Positions 1 through 7,427 of a stretch of DNA of 47,176 bases are shown here, piece by piece. Within the stretch, counting starts at the first letter, position 1; the number at the start of each line of letters is the position of its first letter. The position numbers and the translations under genes were made by a program. The notes under the pieces were generated by a model, which searched no databases, was not told the DNA's origin, and saw only the letters and a program-made list of their open reading frames with translations. The stretch comes from Candidatus Peribacter sp. (GTDB lineage Bacteria > Patescibacteriota > Gracilibacteria > Peribacterales > Peribacteraceae), in assembly GCA_030647195.1 (NCBI GenBank), contig JAUSKD010000014.1:1-47176 (forward strand), in the 5' to 3' direction.

Positions 1-885
1 GGTCCAGGCGCGCACTTCTTCGGGGCCTGCGGTGAAAAATGTCTGGTAGCCGAGGGTCGAGTAAGCGGCGGTGATGAGCTGATCCAAGCCGGAAGAAGTG
101 ACCGAGAGGTCTTTGAGGAATTCCTGTGCTTCCGCAGGCGAGAGATCCTGCAGATCCTCTTCGATTTTGGCCGAGACGATGATGACCTGTACGTTTTCTG
201 GCAGGCCAAGCAGTTCGCGAGCATGACGGGCGTTCATCTTGTGGAGCTCGTGTTCTCCCACGTTGGCAGCGTAGATCACGGGCTTGAGGGTCAGTAGCTG
301 GAACCCGTTCGCGAAGAAGCGTTCCTCGGGCGACATGTCCGCAGTACTGGCGAAGTTGCCTGCCTTCAGAACAGCCAGAATTTTCTCCATGAGGACGAGT
401 TCACGTTGCTTCTCTTTATCGCCCGTGCGCGCCGCGCCGCGCACCTTCTCGACCCGGCGCTCGAGGGTGTCTAAGTCCGCAAGGCACAGCTCCGTCTCCA
501 CCGTCTCACGATCGCGCCTGCCGTTCACCGATCCTTCCACGTGGATGATGTCGCCCCCCTTAAACAGGCGCACCACCTCGCAGATGGCGTCCGCCTCGCG
601 GATGGCGGCGAGGAATTGGTTGCCGAGCCCTTCGCCCTTGCTGGCTCCGCGCACAAGTCCTGCGATATCCACGAATTCGATGGCGGCGGGAATGATCTTC
701 TTGGGATGCACCAGCTCCGCGAGCTTCTGCAGTCGTGCATCGGGGACTTCCACCACCCCCACATTGGGCTCGATCGTGCAGAACGGGTAGTTTTGTGCCT
801 GCGCACCCCGGGAACGTGTGAGCGCGTTAAAGAGGGTGGATTTCCCCACATTGGGCAGGCCGACGATACCGATGTGTAGTGCCAT
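1..885 (-). CDS. ychF: YchF/EngD-family GTPase (ribosome-binding ATPase), 3' end outside window
   Basis: Obg-related P-loop NTPase that binds ribosomes and usually prefers ATP. The first 295 codons are present. The N-terminus MALHIGIVGLPNVGKSTLFN carries the G1 P-loop (about residues 8-15), followed by NYPFCTIEPNVG (switch region) and DIAGLVRGASKGEGLGNQFL (G3), then the helical insert and the start of the C-terminal TGS domain, where EVRAWT is cut by the window edge. About 70 residues of TGS domain should lie outside. ATG at 885 was chosen because the P-loop follows at the usual distance and a promoter ends just upstream. It diverges from the SLH-sortase gene at 993. The family assignment is secure. 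Confidence 0.95.
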   Translation of the reverse strand, partial: MALHIGIVGLPNVGKSTLFNALTRSRGAQAQNYPFCTIEPNVGVVEVPDARLQKLAELVHPKKIIPAAIEFVDIAGLVRGASKGEGLGNQFLAAIREADAICEVVRLFKGGDIIHVEGSVNGRRDRETVETELCLADLDTLERRVEKVRGAARTGDKEKQRELVLMEKILAVLKAGNFASTADMSPEERFFANGFQLLTLKPVIYAANVGEHELHKMNARHARELLGLPENVQVIIVSAKIEEDLQDLSPAEAQEFLKDLSVTSSGLDQLITAAYSTLGYQTFFTAGPEEVRAWT

Positions 886-895
886 GGAATGCTGG

Positions 896-925
896 ATTAT
901 TGAGGTTCTACGGGCAAATGTCCAA
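896..925 (-). promoter_or_regulatory. Promoter of ychF
   Basis: On the minus strand TTGGAC (925-920) is followed after 18 bases by AATAAT (901-896). Transcription would start near 889, about 4 bases before the ATG at 885, so the message would be nearly leaderless. Confidence 0.5.
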
Positions 926-948
926 AGGATGAGGGGACGAGGATTACA

Positions 949-976
949 TTGACAAATTATACAAAATACTTATCAT
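949..976 (+). promoter_or_regulatory. Promoter of the SLH-sortase gene
   Basis: TTGACA (949-954), 16-base spacer, TATCAT (971-976). The predicted start near 983 leaves a leader of about 10 bases before the ATG at 993, with no Shine-Dalgarno sequence in it. Confidence 0.65.
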
Positions 977-992
977 ATCCTACTATTCATTC

Positions 993-2204
993 ATGTCGTT
1001 CCAGCGATCCCTCACAGGCATTCTGCTGTCGATATTCGTTGCGAGTGTGCCAGGCATTTCTCTGGCGGCCTCGTTCCCGGATACGGCCGGTACGGCCTAC
1101 GAGACATCCTTTGGCGAGCTCAAGTCCATGGGGGTGATTCAGGGGTACTTAGACGGGCTGGCCCGGCCCTATGGTGCACTCAATCGTGCCGAAGCCCTCA
1201 AAGTCATTCTCAGTCTTGATAGCAAAACGAAGAGTCGTGTGGCCTGGTATCAGGGGCATTTGCCTGCGATGCCACTCTTCTGGGATATGGATCAGGCACA
1301 GTGGTACTCACCGTACGTGGAAGCAGCCTTCGAGAAATCCCTGCTGACCGGGTATCCGGACGGGTCGCTTCGGCCCGGCCAGGTGCTGCGCGTGGAGGAG
1401 GCGGTTGCGCTGCTCATGCGCACGGTCGGGGAGGGGACCGGCAACGGCGGCAATGCGGATCTTTCGCCGTACATCGAAAATCAGAGCCAGCAGTGGTACA
1501 CCGCCGCGATCAATGGAGCCATCCGGCGCAATCTCATCATGCATCAGGGAAGATTGCGCTTGGGCACGGCCATCACGCGGGGACAATTCTTTGATATGGC
1601 CTATCGCCTTTCCGTCGTACGTTCCACCAATGTGGCCGCGTTTTCGGGGGCGGAACCGGTGGTCGCCGCCGTGATCCCTCCCTCCCCCGTCACCTATGCG
1701 ACGGTTCCGGTGTCTCCTCAGCGCACTTCGAATGTTTCTGCGCTTCCGTACGCGTCCGAAAAGTATTTTGCCATTTCCATTCCGTCCATCGGCATCAGCG
1801 ATCTCACGGTCTCTCACCCGCAGGATCCCTTCTCAAAAGACGGCATCTTAGAGCCGCTCAAGTACGGCGTGGGCCACCTGTTCAGCTACCCCGGCGCCGG
1901 TGGCAAGATCATGGTCTACGGCCACTCGAGCGGCTACCCGTGGGATCTGTCGCAGTTCACCAAGATCTTCCGTCAGATCAACCGTCTCGCCGTGGGCGAT
2001 CGCATCTACATCACCTATTCCGGATCCCTCTACACGTACGAGGTGACGCAGAAGCAGGCCATCGATGCGGGGGATACCACTCCTTTCAATGACAACGGCA
2101 ACGGCGAGGAATTGATTCTCTACACGTGCTGGCCGCCGGACTCGATCTCGCAGCGCTATCTCGTCCACACGCTTCCGGTGGGAGCGGCGGTGGCAGTCCG
2201 ATAA
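993..2204 (+). CDS. Secreted SLH-domain protein fused to a sortase-type transpeptidase
   Basis: A 403-aa exported protein. Residues 1-26 form a signal peptide ending near SLA-AS. Residues about 27-210 contain SLH-like repeats with the typical pattern (GYLDGLARPYGALNRAEALK; GYPDGSLRPGQVLRVEEAV; a more divergent third ending TRGQFFDMAYRL). A proline/serine/valine linker follows. The C-terminal third (about 250-403) is a sortase fold: YGHSSGYPW has the catalytic His near 310, LILYTCWPP the Cys near 378, and SQRYLVHT the Arg near 387. Sortases join or trim cell-surface proteins; here the SLH region would hold the enzyme on the envelope in place of a transmembrane anchor (inference). No sortase substrate with an LPXTG-like tail was recognised in the window. 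Confidence 0.88.
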   Translation: MSFQRSLTGILLSIFVASVPGISLAASFPDTAGTAYETSFGELKSMGVIQGYLDGLARPYGALNRAEALKVILSLDSKTKSRVAWYQGHLPAMPLFWDMDQAQWYSPYVEAAFEKSLLTGYPDGSLRPGQVLRVEEAVALLMRTVGEGTGNGGNADLSPYIENQSQQWYTAAINGAIRRNLIMHQGRLRLGTAITRGQFFDMAYRLSVVRSTNVAAFSGAEPVVAAVIPPSPVTYATVPVSPQRTSNVSALPYASEKYFAISIPSIGISDLTVSHPQDPFSKDGILEPLKYGVGHLFSYPGAGGKIMVYGHSSGYPWDLSQFTKIFRQINRLAVGDRIYITYSGSLYTYEVTQKQAIDAGDTTPFNDNGNGEELILYTCWPPDSISQRYLVHTLPVGAAVAVR

Positions 2205-2213
2205 TTTCGTGGA

Positions 2214-2277
2214 AGGCAAACCTACGGTGTTCCTCCCACGAGCTCTCTTTTCCCTTTAGCGGTGTCGCTCCCCGCCC
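2214..2277 (-). repeat. Dispersed intergenic repeat, copy 1
   Basis: Read on the minus strand this carries ACACCGCT, AAAGGGAAAAGAGAGCTC, GGAGGAA and CCGTAGGTTT. The same words in the same order recur on the plus strand at 6787-6850. It begins 10 bases after the stop of the SLH-sortase gene. Confidence 0.65.
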
Positions 2278-2302
2278 GTACCGAACGGTACGTTCGGGCG
2301 GG
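2271..2302. other. Strong hairpin/palindrome after the SLH-sortase gene
   Basis: The inner stem CGAACG-GTA-CGTTCG (2282-2296) is enclosed by CCCGCC (2271-2276) and GGCGGG (2297-2302), with a 5-base bulge on the left side. No T-run follows on either strand. It may help end the plus-strand transcript of the SLH-sortase gene, and it abuts the dispersed repeat. Confidence 0.5.
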
Positions 2303-2417
2303 CAGTGATGGGTCCCGTCTGAAGCCACCCACCACTTCGCGACGTTTGTTTATGCGCGCTATTGGCGCGCTGTGATTAATGAGGAGAGGGGGAGAGGGGG
2401 TGAGGCAATGCCCTTAC

Positions 2418-2450
2418 TAAAAAAAGAGCGGGTATTTCTACCCGCCCTTT
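2418..2450 (-). terminator. Intrinsic terminator of the four-paralog operon
   Basis: Stem GCGGGTA (2428-2434) / TACCCGC (2439-2445), loop TTTC. On the minus strand it is followed by CTC and then a run of T (plus-strand A-run 2419-2425). It lies about 20 bases past the stop codon of the last paralog. Confidence 0.85.
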
Positions 2451-2470
2451 CTGAGAAAACTATTTCAGGA

Positions 2471-2851
2471 TTACTCGCCCTGAGCGGCAGCGTCCTGCAG
2501 GATCTTGTTGGCCGCGTTCACGAGACACTGTGACCTGCGGTCGGGGCTCTGACCCTCGCAGAAGCGCAGTTTCTCGATCGCTGCACCGCGCAGTGCGGTG
2601 GCGGGAGCCTTCTCGGTGCGTGCATCGAGAGTGCCCCAGTCAAGGAAGCGGGCGCCTGCCATGCCGTCGCCACGCTGGATGCCTTCATTGGCAAGGTCCT
2701 GGTTGAACCGCTGGCTGCGGTAGTTGAAGTCCGTTCGCGCGATGAGCAGGTCGGCTGTCACTTCTGCGAAGTGAACGGTACCGGCACCCAAGAGCACGCC
2801 AACGAGCAGACCGACGAGCACGGTGAGACGTGTAGTGTTGCTTTTTGCCAT
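2471..2851 (-). CDS. Small membrane-anchored protein, paralog 4 of a tandem family
   Basis: 126 aa. Short basic N-terminus, one hydrophobic segment (about residues 9-26, LTVLVGLLVGVLLGAGTVHF), then the family motif FAE, a polar middle with several Arg, and a C-terminal cysteine pair CEGQSPDRRSQC followed by a short helix. Function unknown. The layout (N-in single-pass anchor or uncleaved signal, soluble outer domain with a possible disulfide) is shared with the three genes upstream. Last gene of the set; an intrinsic terminator follows. The leader before ATG is C/T-rich (TCTCCCAACAATCCC) with no GGAGG. Confidence 0.7.
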   Translation of the reverse strand: MAKSNTTRLTVLVGLLVGVLLGAGTVHFAEVTADLLIARTDFNYRSQRFNQDLANEGIQRGDGMAGARFLDWGTLDARTEKAPATALRGAAIEKLRFCEGQSPDRRSQCLVNAANKILQDAAAQGE

Positions 2852-2897
2852 GGGATTGTTGGGAGATAAAAGAAATAAAAAAGAAAGAGCGGCAAAA

Positions 2898-3251
2898 TTA
2901 GCGGGCCGTTTCGTTTGTGATTTTCACCCCGGCGTTGCACCTGGTGAGACGCTGCCCCGTGAGGCCCCTGCAACCTCGCTCCGCCTGCGGAAGCTCTTTG
3001 GCAGAGCCGTACGTAGCCTCCTCAGAAGAAGTGGCGCCGCGGTTCACGGTCACCCGTCGCAGGATGCTGTCGAGACTGTGGATGCGGATGCGGGACCTGC
3101 GCGCATTGCGGACGCTCTCTTGGGCGATGTTGGGATCCACCCCGCTGTCCGAGACGAGCTCGGCATACTGGAGCGAACTAATGCCGGCGGCGACCACGAC
3201 GAGCACAGCTGCGGCGGCGACGATGGCGAGATGTCTGCGGTTTATCATCAT
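2898..3251 (-). CDS. Small membrane-anchored protein, paralog 3 of a tandem family
   Basis: 117 aa counted from the ATG at 3251 (MMINRRHLAIV); the open frame runs further upstream but would then overlap the previous gene, and the C/T-rich leader ends just before this ATG. Hydrophobic segment at about residues 7-25, then LQYAELVSDSG, an Arg-rich stretch (RNARRSRIRIHSLDSILRR) and the C-terminal pair CRGLTGQRLTRC with tail NETAR. The tail closely matches paralog 1 (NETNR). Unknown function. Confidence 0.68.
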   Translation of the reverse strand: MMINRRHLAIVAAAAVLVVVAAGISSLQYAELVSDSGVDPNIAQESVRNARRSRIRIHSLDSILRRVTVNRGATSSEEATYGSAKELPQAERGCRGLTGQRLTRCNAGVKITNETAR

Positions 3252-3282
3252 GAATGAGGGAAAAAGAAGAGTGGAAAACGAA

Positions 3283-3621
3283 TTACTGCTGAAAGTTGAC
3301 GATGTCTTCGACGAGCTTCTGCAGGCAGTCGGCACGATCCGCGGCATCGCGAATCCGCGTGCAACCGCTCACCGCCTGTTTGGGGGAAGAGCCGCGGACC
3401 TGCGTGCGCGTAGCCGCTGAGTGCCATTCCCATTGAACACCGGTACGTCCTTCATCTTCGATCCCCAGTTCCTTTGCCTCGTTGATGCTCCGTTGATTGC
3501 GGTAGAGGTTCGAGCGGACTGCAACGAGGTCGGCCGAACTTTCGGCGAACTTCAGAACGCCGGCGCCAAGGATGACGCCCGCACAGAGGGCGGCGATGAC
3601 GAGATATCTGTTGTTTGTCAT
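3283..3621 (-). CDS. Small membrane-anchored protein, paralog 2 of a tandem family
   Basis: 112 aa from ATG 3621 (MTNNRYLVIAALCAG). Hydrophobic segment at about residues 6-24, then KFAESSADLVAVRSNLYRNQ, which closely parallels paralog 4 (HFAEVTADLLIARTDFNYRSQ), so paralogs 2 and 4 form the closer pair. C-terminal pair CTRIRDAADRADC and a terminal helix KLVEDIVNFQQ. The start was set at the end of a C/T-rich leader (CCTTCCCCCTCTTTTCC). Unknown function; single-pass envelope protein by composition. Confidence 0.68.
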   Translation of the reverse strand: MTNNRYLVIAALCAGVILGAGVLKFAESSADLVAVRSNLYRNQRSINEAKELGIEDEGRTGVQWEWHSAATRTQVRGSSPKQAVSGCTRIRDAADRADCLQKLVEDIVNFQQ

Positions 3622-3649
3622 GGAAAAGAGGGGGAAGGAGGAAAAGGAG

Positions 3650-4036
3650 TTAGCGGTTCGTCTCATTCATGAGACGTGTTCCCGCGTTGCAGGCCGCGCG
3701 GCGTCGGGCATTGGCGGTCCCTGCACAGTCTTCACTGGCCGGTTCGACGATGGTCGGAGCACCGTGCATCTCCTGCGTTGTTTCCTGCTTTTGTTCTTTC
3801 TGCACGACCGGGCACGGGCGCTGCTTGGTGAGCCCGCTGAACAGGTTCTCCATAATGCTGCGGGGGTTCACGCAGGTGCGGACCTGCTTTTCGATGCCGG
3901 GTGCCGTCTGTGCGGTATTCGGGTTCATGCCGCTATAGGCGACGACTTGCGCATACTGCATCGCTCCGATGCTGGCGACTGCGCCGACGAGTAAACCGCA
4001 GAGCGCAACGACGACGAGGTTTCGGTTGTACACCAT
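3650..4036 (-). CDS. Small membrane-anchored protein, paralog 1 (promoter-proximal) of a tandem family
   Basis: 128 aa from ATG 4036 (MVYNRNLVVVALCGLLVG). Hydrophobic segment at about residues 6-24, then MQYAQVVAYSGMNPNTAQ, matching paralog 3 (LQYAELVSDSGVDPNIAQ). The middle has two extra cysteines (RTCVNPRS, KQRPCPVV). C-terminal pair CAGTANARRRAAC and tail NETNR. First gene of a four-gene minus-strand operon with intergenic gaps of about 28, 31 and 46 bases, all C/T-rich on the coding strand. Function not recognised. Confidence 0.7.
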   Translation of the reverse strand: MVYNRNLVVVALCGLLVGAVASIGAMQYAQVVAYSGMNPNTAQTAPGIEKQVRTCVNPRSIMENLFSGLTKQRPCPVVQKEQKQETTQEMHGAPTIVEPASEDCAGTANARRRAACNAGTRLMNETNR

Positions 4037-4072
4037 AGAAGGGAGGGGAAAGGATGTGGGTGTGACGTGAAT

Positions 4073-4100
4073 ATTATAACACAATTGCAAATATTATCAA
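4073..4100 (-). promoter_or_regulatory. Promoter of the four-paralog operon
   Basis: Minus strand TTGATA (4100-4095), 16 bases, TATAAT (4078-4073) preceded by TGT, giving an extended -10. Start expected near 4066, with a C/T-rich leader of about 30 bases before ATG 4036. Confidence 0.75.
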
Positions 4101-4162
4101 AATAGCGTAAAAAAGCAAATAGAATAAAAAAACAGCATCTTTTCGCATATCTGGAATCCAAT

Positions 4163-6643
4163 CTATCCGATTCTCCTCAGAATCTCCCGGTTCACGAAAT
4201 CCTTCTGCCTGCCGTAGGTCAGGCGCGAGAGCTGCTTGAAGGCCTCTGCCGCCTGAGCGTCTTTCGTGTACGTCGTATCGAGCCACGGGCGCGGGACTTC
4301 GATCGTGAAGGGGCGTGAGGGCTTGCCGTCGATACACAGTTTCATGGAGCCTTTGAAAGCATCCATGTTCACGAGGTCCTGCTCCGAGAAGACGGGGGCC
4401 ATTTCTTTCGCGCAGACCTCGGCGTCCTGCGGGCCGATTTTGTAGAACATCATCGTGCCGATGTTGCCGAAGATTGCTCCCTTCAGGCTCACAGAGCCCG
4501 AGAGCTTGTTTTCCTTCTCCAGCTGATCAATGTACTGGTGGGCGAGGATCAGGCCCAGACGGTACTTGCGTGCCTCGGAGAGAATGGACTCGATGGATTC
4601 CGTCACGAAGTTCTGGAATTCGTCGATGTACAGGAAGAAGTCCTTGCGCTTGCCCGCGTCCTCGCGCTGCCGGCGCATAGCGGCCACCTGCATTTTGCTC
4701 ACGAAGATCATGCCGAGGAGCTGCGCGTTGATGTCTCCAACCAAACCCTTGCTCAGGTTGGCCAGCAGGATTTTTCCGTTGTTCATCACGTCGGCGATAT
4801 CGAAGGCGCTCTTGGTCTGCCCGACGATGTTGCGCATGAGCGTATTCGTATAGAACTGGCCGAACTTGGCGGCGAAGTAGGGGATCATCTCCTGCTTCTC
4901 GCGCTGCCCCGTCATGGCCATCTGCTTCTCCCAGAACGAGCGCACGATGGGGTTTTTCACCTTCGTGACCTTGTACTTCTGCCACTCCTCGTCCGTGAAC
5001 AGCTTCACGAGGTCGGTGATGGCGCCTCCTTCATCTTCATCCTCCATGAGTGTCAGGCAGCCGTTACGGAAGTAGTCCTGAATGCGCGGCCCGAAAACTT
5101 CGTTGCCGAACATCTTCACCATCATATTCATCGCATCGAGGGCGATGAGATCCCGCTCTTCCTGCGTCTTGCCTTCCAGAAGATTCAAACCCATCGGACG
5201 TTCCGTATCGGCCGGGTTGAAGTAGATCACGTCATCCGCACGTTCGCGCGGGATGTAGGGGAGCAGGTCTTCGATCAGCGAACCGTGCGGGTCGATGACG
5301 CACATGCCTTTGCCGGCGTGCAGGTCCTGGCGCGCCATGATCTGTAGGATCGAGGATTTGCCCGTACCCGTCTGCCCGATGATGTAGAAGTGGCGGAAAC
5401 GATCTTCGTTCTTGATGTGGACCTTGCGCTTCTCGCCGCGGTAACTGTTGAGGCCCAGGTACACGCCCTCTTCCGGAATATCTTTGGGCGCCGGGGCGAT
5501 CTTGAAATTCTGCCACTTGATCGTCTCGACCTTGTTGTACTTGGTATTCGGCAAGTGGAAGAAGCCGGCCAGCTCCGCAGTACCCGCGATCAGGCGCGGG
5601 GTAACGAGCCAGCGCAGGAATCCGTGTCGGGGGGATCGGCGCACGAACGATCTGATCACACTGTCCTGGTTGACATAGAGAGGGGTCGAGAAGCTGTTGC
5701 CGCGGACTGTGTCAAATTGGGCGAAGGCCGCGCGGATACCGTCCAGCACTCGCTGTGCCTTGGCAGTGGTGGACGAAGAGCCCACCAGACGGATGACGCA
5801 TTCGAAGCCCGGATTGGTGGCCTTTTCGTCGAGCATCTTGCTGTGCTCCTCCTGAATCTGTGTGACGCGATTGCCCGTCGCTTCCGCTTCCGCCTTGATA
5901 TCCAATGTGGCGTCGCTCGAGGTCAAGATCGAGAATGCCGCGCCGATCCAGGTGATCGGGTTCCACAGGCTGGCCTGATGCTTCTTGGGATTGATCATCT
6001 TCACCGCAGCCCGCGACAGTTTCTTCTGCCATCCCGGGGCGGCCGGCCGGAGCACGAATTGCACGGATGCCCCCTCGCCCGGCAGGAGCTTGGAGAAGGC
6101 GTTCGTGATGGTATTGAGGGGATCGCTCTTCTGTTCCTGATACATCCGGAAGGGGAACGTGAGGTTTTTCTTCGGCAGGAGGATTTGGGCGGCGACGACC
6201 GACTGATCCGTGAAGATGTTGTAGTCCTCCACTTCGTCGATGATGGTATCGGGATAGAACGAGGTCACCTGCTTTTCGATCAGATGGACGGTGGAACGCG
6301 GACAGACGATGAAAAAGAGGATCTCGCCGCCGAGCGCCGCGTACTCCACCGAGAAGAAGGTCTGGCCCCGCCAGTGGCGTCCCGGCTTGCTGTTGTAGAG
6401 GGCGTAGAGCGACTGAAAGAGGTGATCCATCACGCCCACGACCTCTTTGAAATCCTGCCCCGAGGAGTACTTCTCCGATTCCTTTTCTTTGTCCTCTTTG
6501 CTCTCCTTTTTCGGAACAAGGAGCTGGAGGAATACGAGGTCCTGCTCACGCTTGCTGTCGTGCAGGTACCGCATCAACCAGAGTGCCGCGTAACCCGCTG
6601 CAGCGCAGAGGAGAATGCCAAGGATGGCGTAGAGAAAATTCAT
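4163..6643 (-). CDS. TraG/VirD4-like membrane P-loop ATPase (type IV coupling-protein/HerA-FtsK superfamily)
   Basis: 826 aa. An N-terminal transmembrane helix (residues about 3-24) is followed by a charged Lys/Glu linker (about 45-65), an alpha/beta domain of about 300 residues, and a RecA-like motor domain. Walker A GQTGTGKSS lies near residue 424 and Walker B FFLYIDEFQNF near 672, with LILAHQYIDQL downstream as a sensor-like motif. Proteins of this type pump DNA or protein through conjugative or pilus-like machines; in CPR genomes they often occur without a full secretion system. No relaxase, VirB-type channel or pilin gene was seen here, so substrate and partner are unknown. The start ATG 6643 places the membrane helix at the N-terminus. 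Confidence 0.85.
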   Translation of the reverse strand: MNFLYAILGILLCAAAGYAALWLMRYLHDSKREQDLVFLQLLVPKKESKEDKEKESEKYSSGQDFKEVVGVMDHLFQSLYALYNSKPGRHWRGQTFFSVEYAALGGEILFFIVCPRSTVHLIEKQVTSFYPDTIIDEVEDYNIFTDQSVVAAQILLPKKNLTFPFRMYQEQKSDPLNTITNAFSKLLPGEGASVQFVLRPAAPGWQKKLSRAAVKMINPKKHQASLWNPITWIGAAFSILTSSDATLDIKAEAEATGNRVTQIQEEHSKMLDEKATNPGFECVIRLVGSSSTTAKAQRVLDGIRAAFAQFDTVRGNSFSTPLYVNQDSVIRSFVRRSPRHGFLRWLVTPRLIAGTAELAGFFHLPNTKYNKVETIKWQNFKIAPAPKDIPEEGVYLGLNSYRGEKRKVHIKNEDRFRHFYIIGQTGTGKSSILQIMARQDLHAGKGMCVIDPHGSLIEDLLPYIPRERADDVIYFNPADTERPMGLNLLEGKTQEERDLIALDAMNMMVKMFGNEVFGPRIQDYFRNGCLTLMEDEDEGGAITDLVKLFTDEEWQKYKVTKVKNPIVRSFWEKQMAMTGQREKQEMIPYFAAKFGQFYTNTLMRNIVGQTKSAFDIADVMNNGKILLANLSKGLVGDINAQLLGMIFVSKMQVAAMRRQREDAGKRKDFFLYIDEFQNFVTESIESILSEARKYRLGLILAHQYIDQLEKENKLSGSVSLKGAIFGNIGTMMFYKIGPQDAEVCAKEMAPVFSEQDLVNMDAFKGSMKLCIDGKPSRPFTIEVPRPWLDTTYTKDAQAAEAFKQLSRLTYGRQKDFVNREILRRIG

Positions 6644-6742
6644 TTCTGACGTATCCTACCATTTTACCACGAATTTGCCTTCTGAGGGAGCCTATTCTGC
6701 CTTCAGAAAGCTCTTTTCTAGAGGCCATTTCTCATTCGTCGA

Positions 6743-6793
6743 ATGAAAAAAACATCGCGAACCCCGCACTCTTGCAAAGCAAAATTGCGGGGC
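6743..6793 (-). terminator. Possible terminator downstream of the response regulator
   Basis: Stem CCCCGCA (6764-6770) / TGCGGGG (6786-6792). On the minus strand it is followed, after about 11 bases, by a run of seven T. The spacing to the T-run is longer than ideal. Confidence 0.4.
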
Positions 6794-6850
6794 GGAGGCA
6801 CACCGCTCAAAGGGAAAGAGAGCTCACGAGAGGAAACCGCAGGTTTCCTT
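6787..6850 (+). repeat. Dispersed intergenic repeat, copy 2
   Basis: Carries ACACCGCT, AAAGGGAAAGAGAGCTC, GAGGAAACC and GCAGGTTTCC in the same order as the minus strand of 2214-2277. It lies immediately downstream of the response regulator at 6857. Confidence 0.65.
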
Positions 6851-6856
6851 TCGTGC

Positions 6857-7243
6857 CTATTTCTGCCACATCTCCTTCGCCTTCATGAGCATGGTGACTT
6901 TCTCGAGGAGCGATTTGATCGTCATTTCGCTCTTGATGAAGAAGTCATCGGCTCCCAGGCCCATGCCGCGCTCTTTGTTCTTCGTATCGCCGAAGTTGCT
7001 GAGCACGACGATCGGGAAGGTGCGCGCAGCACGCGGGTAGCGCTCCAGGACGGCGAATCCGTCCACGACGGGCATGTTCAGGTCCAGAATCGCGATATCG
7101 GGTTTCTCCTTTTCGATCTCGTTCATCGCCTCCTGGCCGTTCTCAACCGCCCGGATCTTGTATCCGGCGATGGAGAATTTCTTCACGTAGACCTCGCGCA
7201 GCACGGCGTCATCTTCGGCGATGAGGATGTTCGGTGTGGACAT
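6857..7243 (-). CDS. Single-domain response regulator (receiver only)
   Basis: 128 aa, CheY-like receiver without an output domain. The acidic pair is in IAEDDAVL (residues about 8-14), the phospho-acceptor Asp in AILDLNMP (near 53), the switch Ser in IVVLSNFGD, and the conserved Lys in FFIKSE. It would receive phosphate from a histidine kinase and act by protein contact; no kinase is adjacent. The frame is open to a TTG at 7246, but ATG 7243 is preferred and lies only about 2 bases from the predicted transcription start. Confidence 0.93.
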   Translation of the reverse strand: MSTPNILIAEDDAVLREVYVKKFSIAGYKIRAVENGQEAMNEIEKEKPDIAILDLNMPVVDGFAVLERYPRAARTFPIVVLSNFGDTKNKERGMGLGADDFFIKSEMTIKSLLEKVTMLMKAKEMWQK

Positions 7244-7251
7244 CAACTTCT

Positions 7252-7281
7252 ATTATAGACCTTTTCTAAAGAAATGTGAAG
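7252..7281 (-). promoter_or_regulatory. Promoter of the response regulator, probably leaderless
   Basis: Minus strand TTCACA (7281-7276), 18 bases, TATAAT (7257-7252). The expected start near 7245 is about 2 bases before ATG 7243. Confidence 0.7.
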
Positions 7282-7307
7282 TCGTAGTTCTTGGCCTCAG
7301 GAGAGGG

Positions 7308-7366
7308 AACTAGGGGACTAGGGGACTAGGGGAATAGGGAATTAGGGAAGGAGGGAAGGAGGAACA
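7308..7366 (+). repeat. G-tract repeat between tsf and the response regulator
   Basis: Imperfect 7-8-base repeat of the form GGGGACTA / GGGAATTA / GGGAAGGA, giving at least seven G-runs of three or four. Related words occur at 8219-8240, 8985-9015 and 17850-17875. The run could fold as a G-quadruplex in plus-strand DNA, and it is partly complementary to TTCCCTATTTCCCG at 7401-7418, just downstream of tsf. Confidence 0.6.
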
Positions 7367-7427
7367 TCGAGTGCGGAAACAGAACCGAGTTCCCGAATCC
7401 GAGTTCCCTATTTCCCGACCTTCGTTC

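Noticed and set aside
5390-6649. 419-codon open frame on the plus strand opposite the TraG-like ATPase
   Set aside because: Antisense shadow of a high-GC gene with clear motifs; the antisense translation has no recognisable domain and no start signal.
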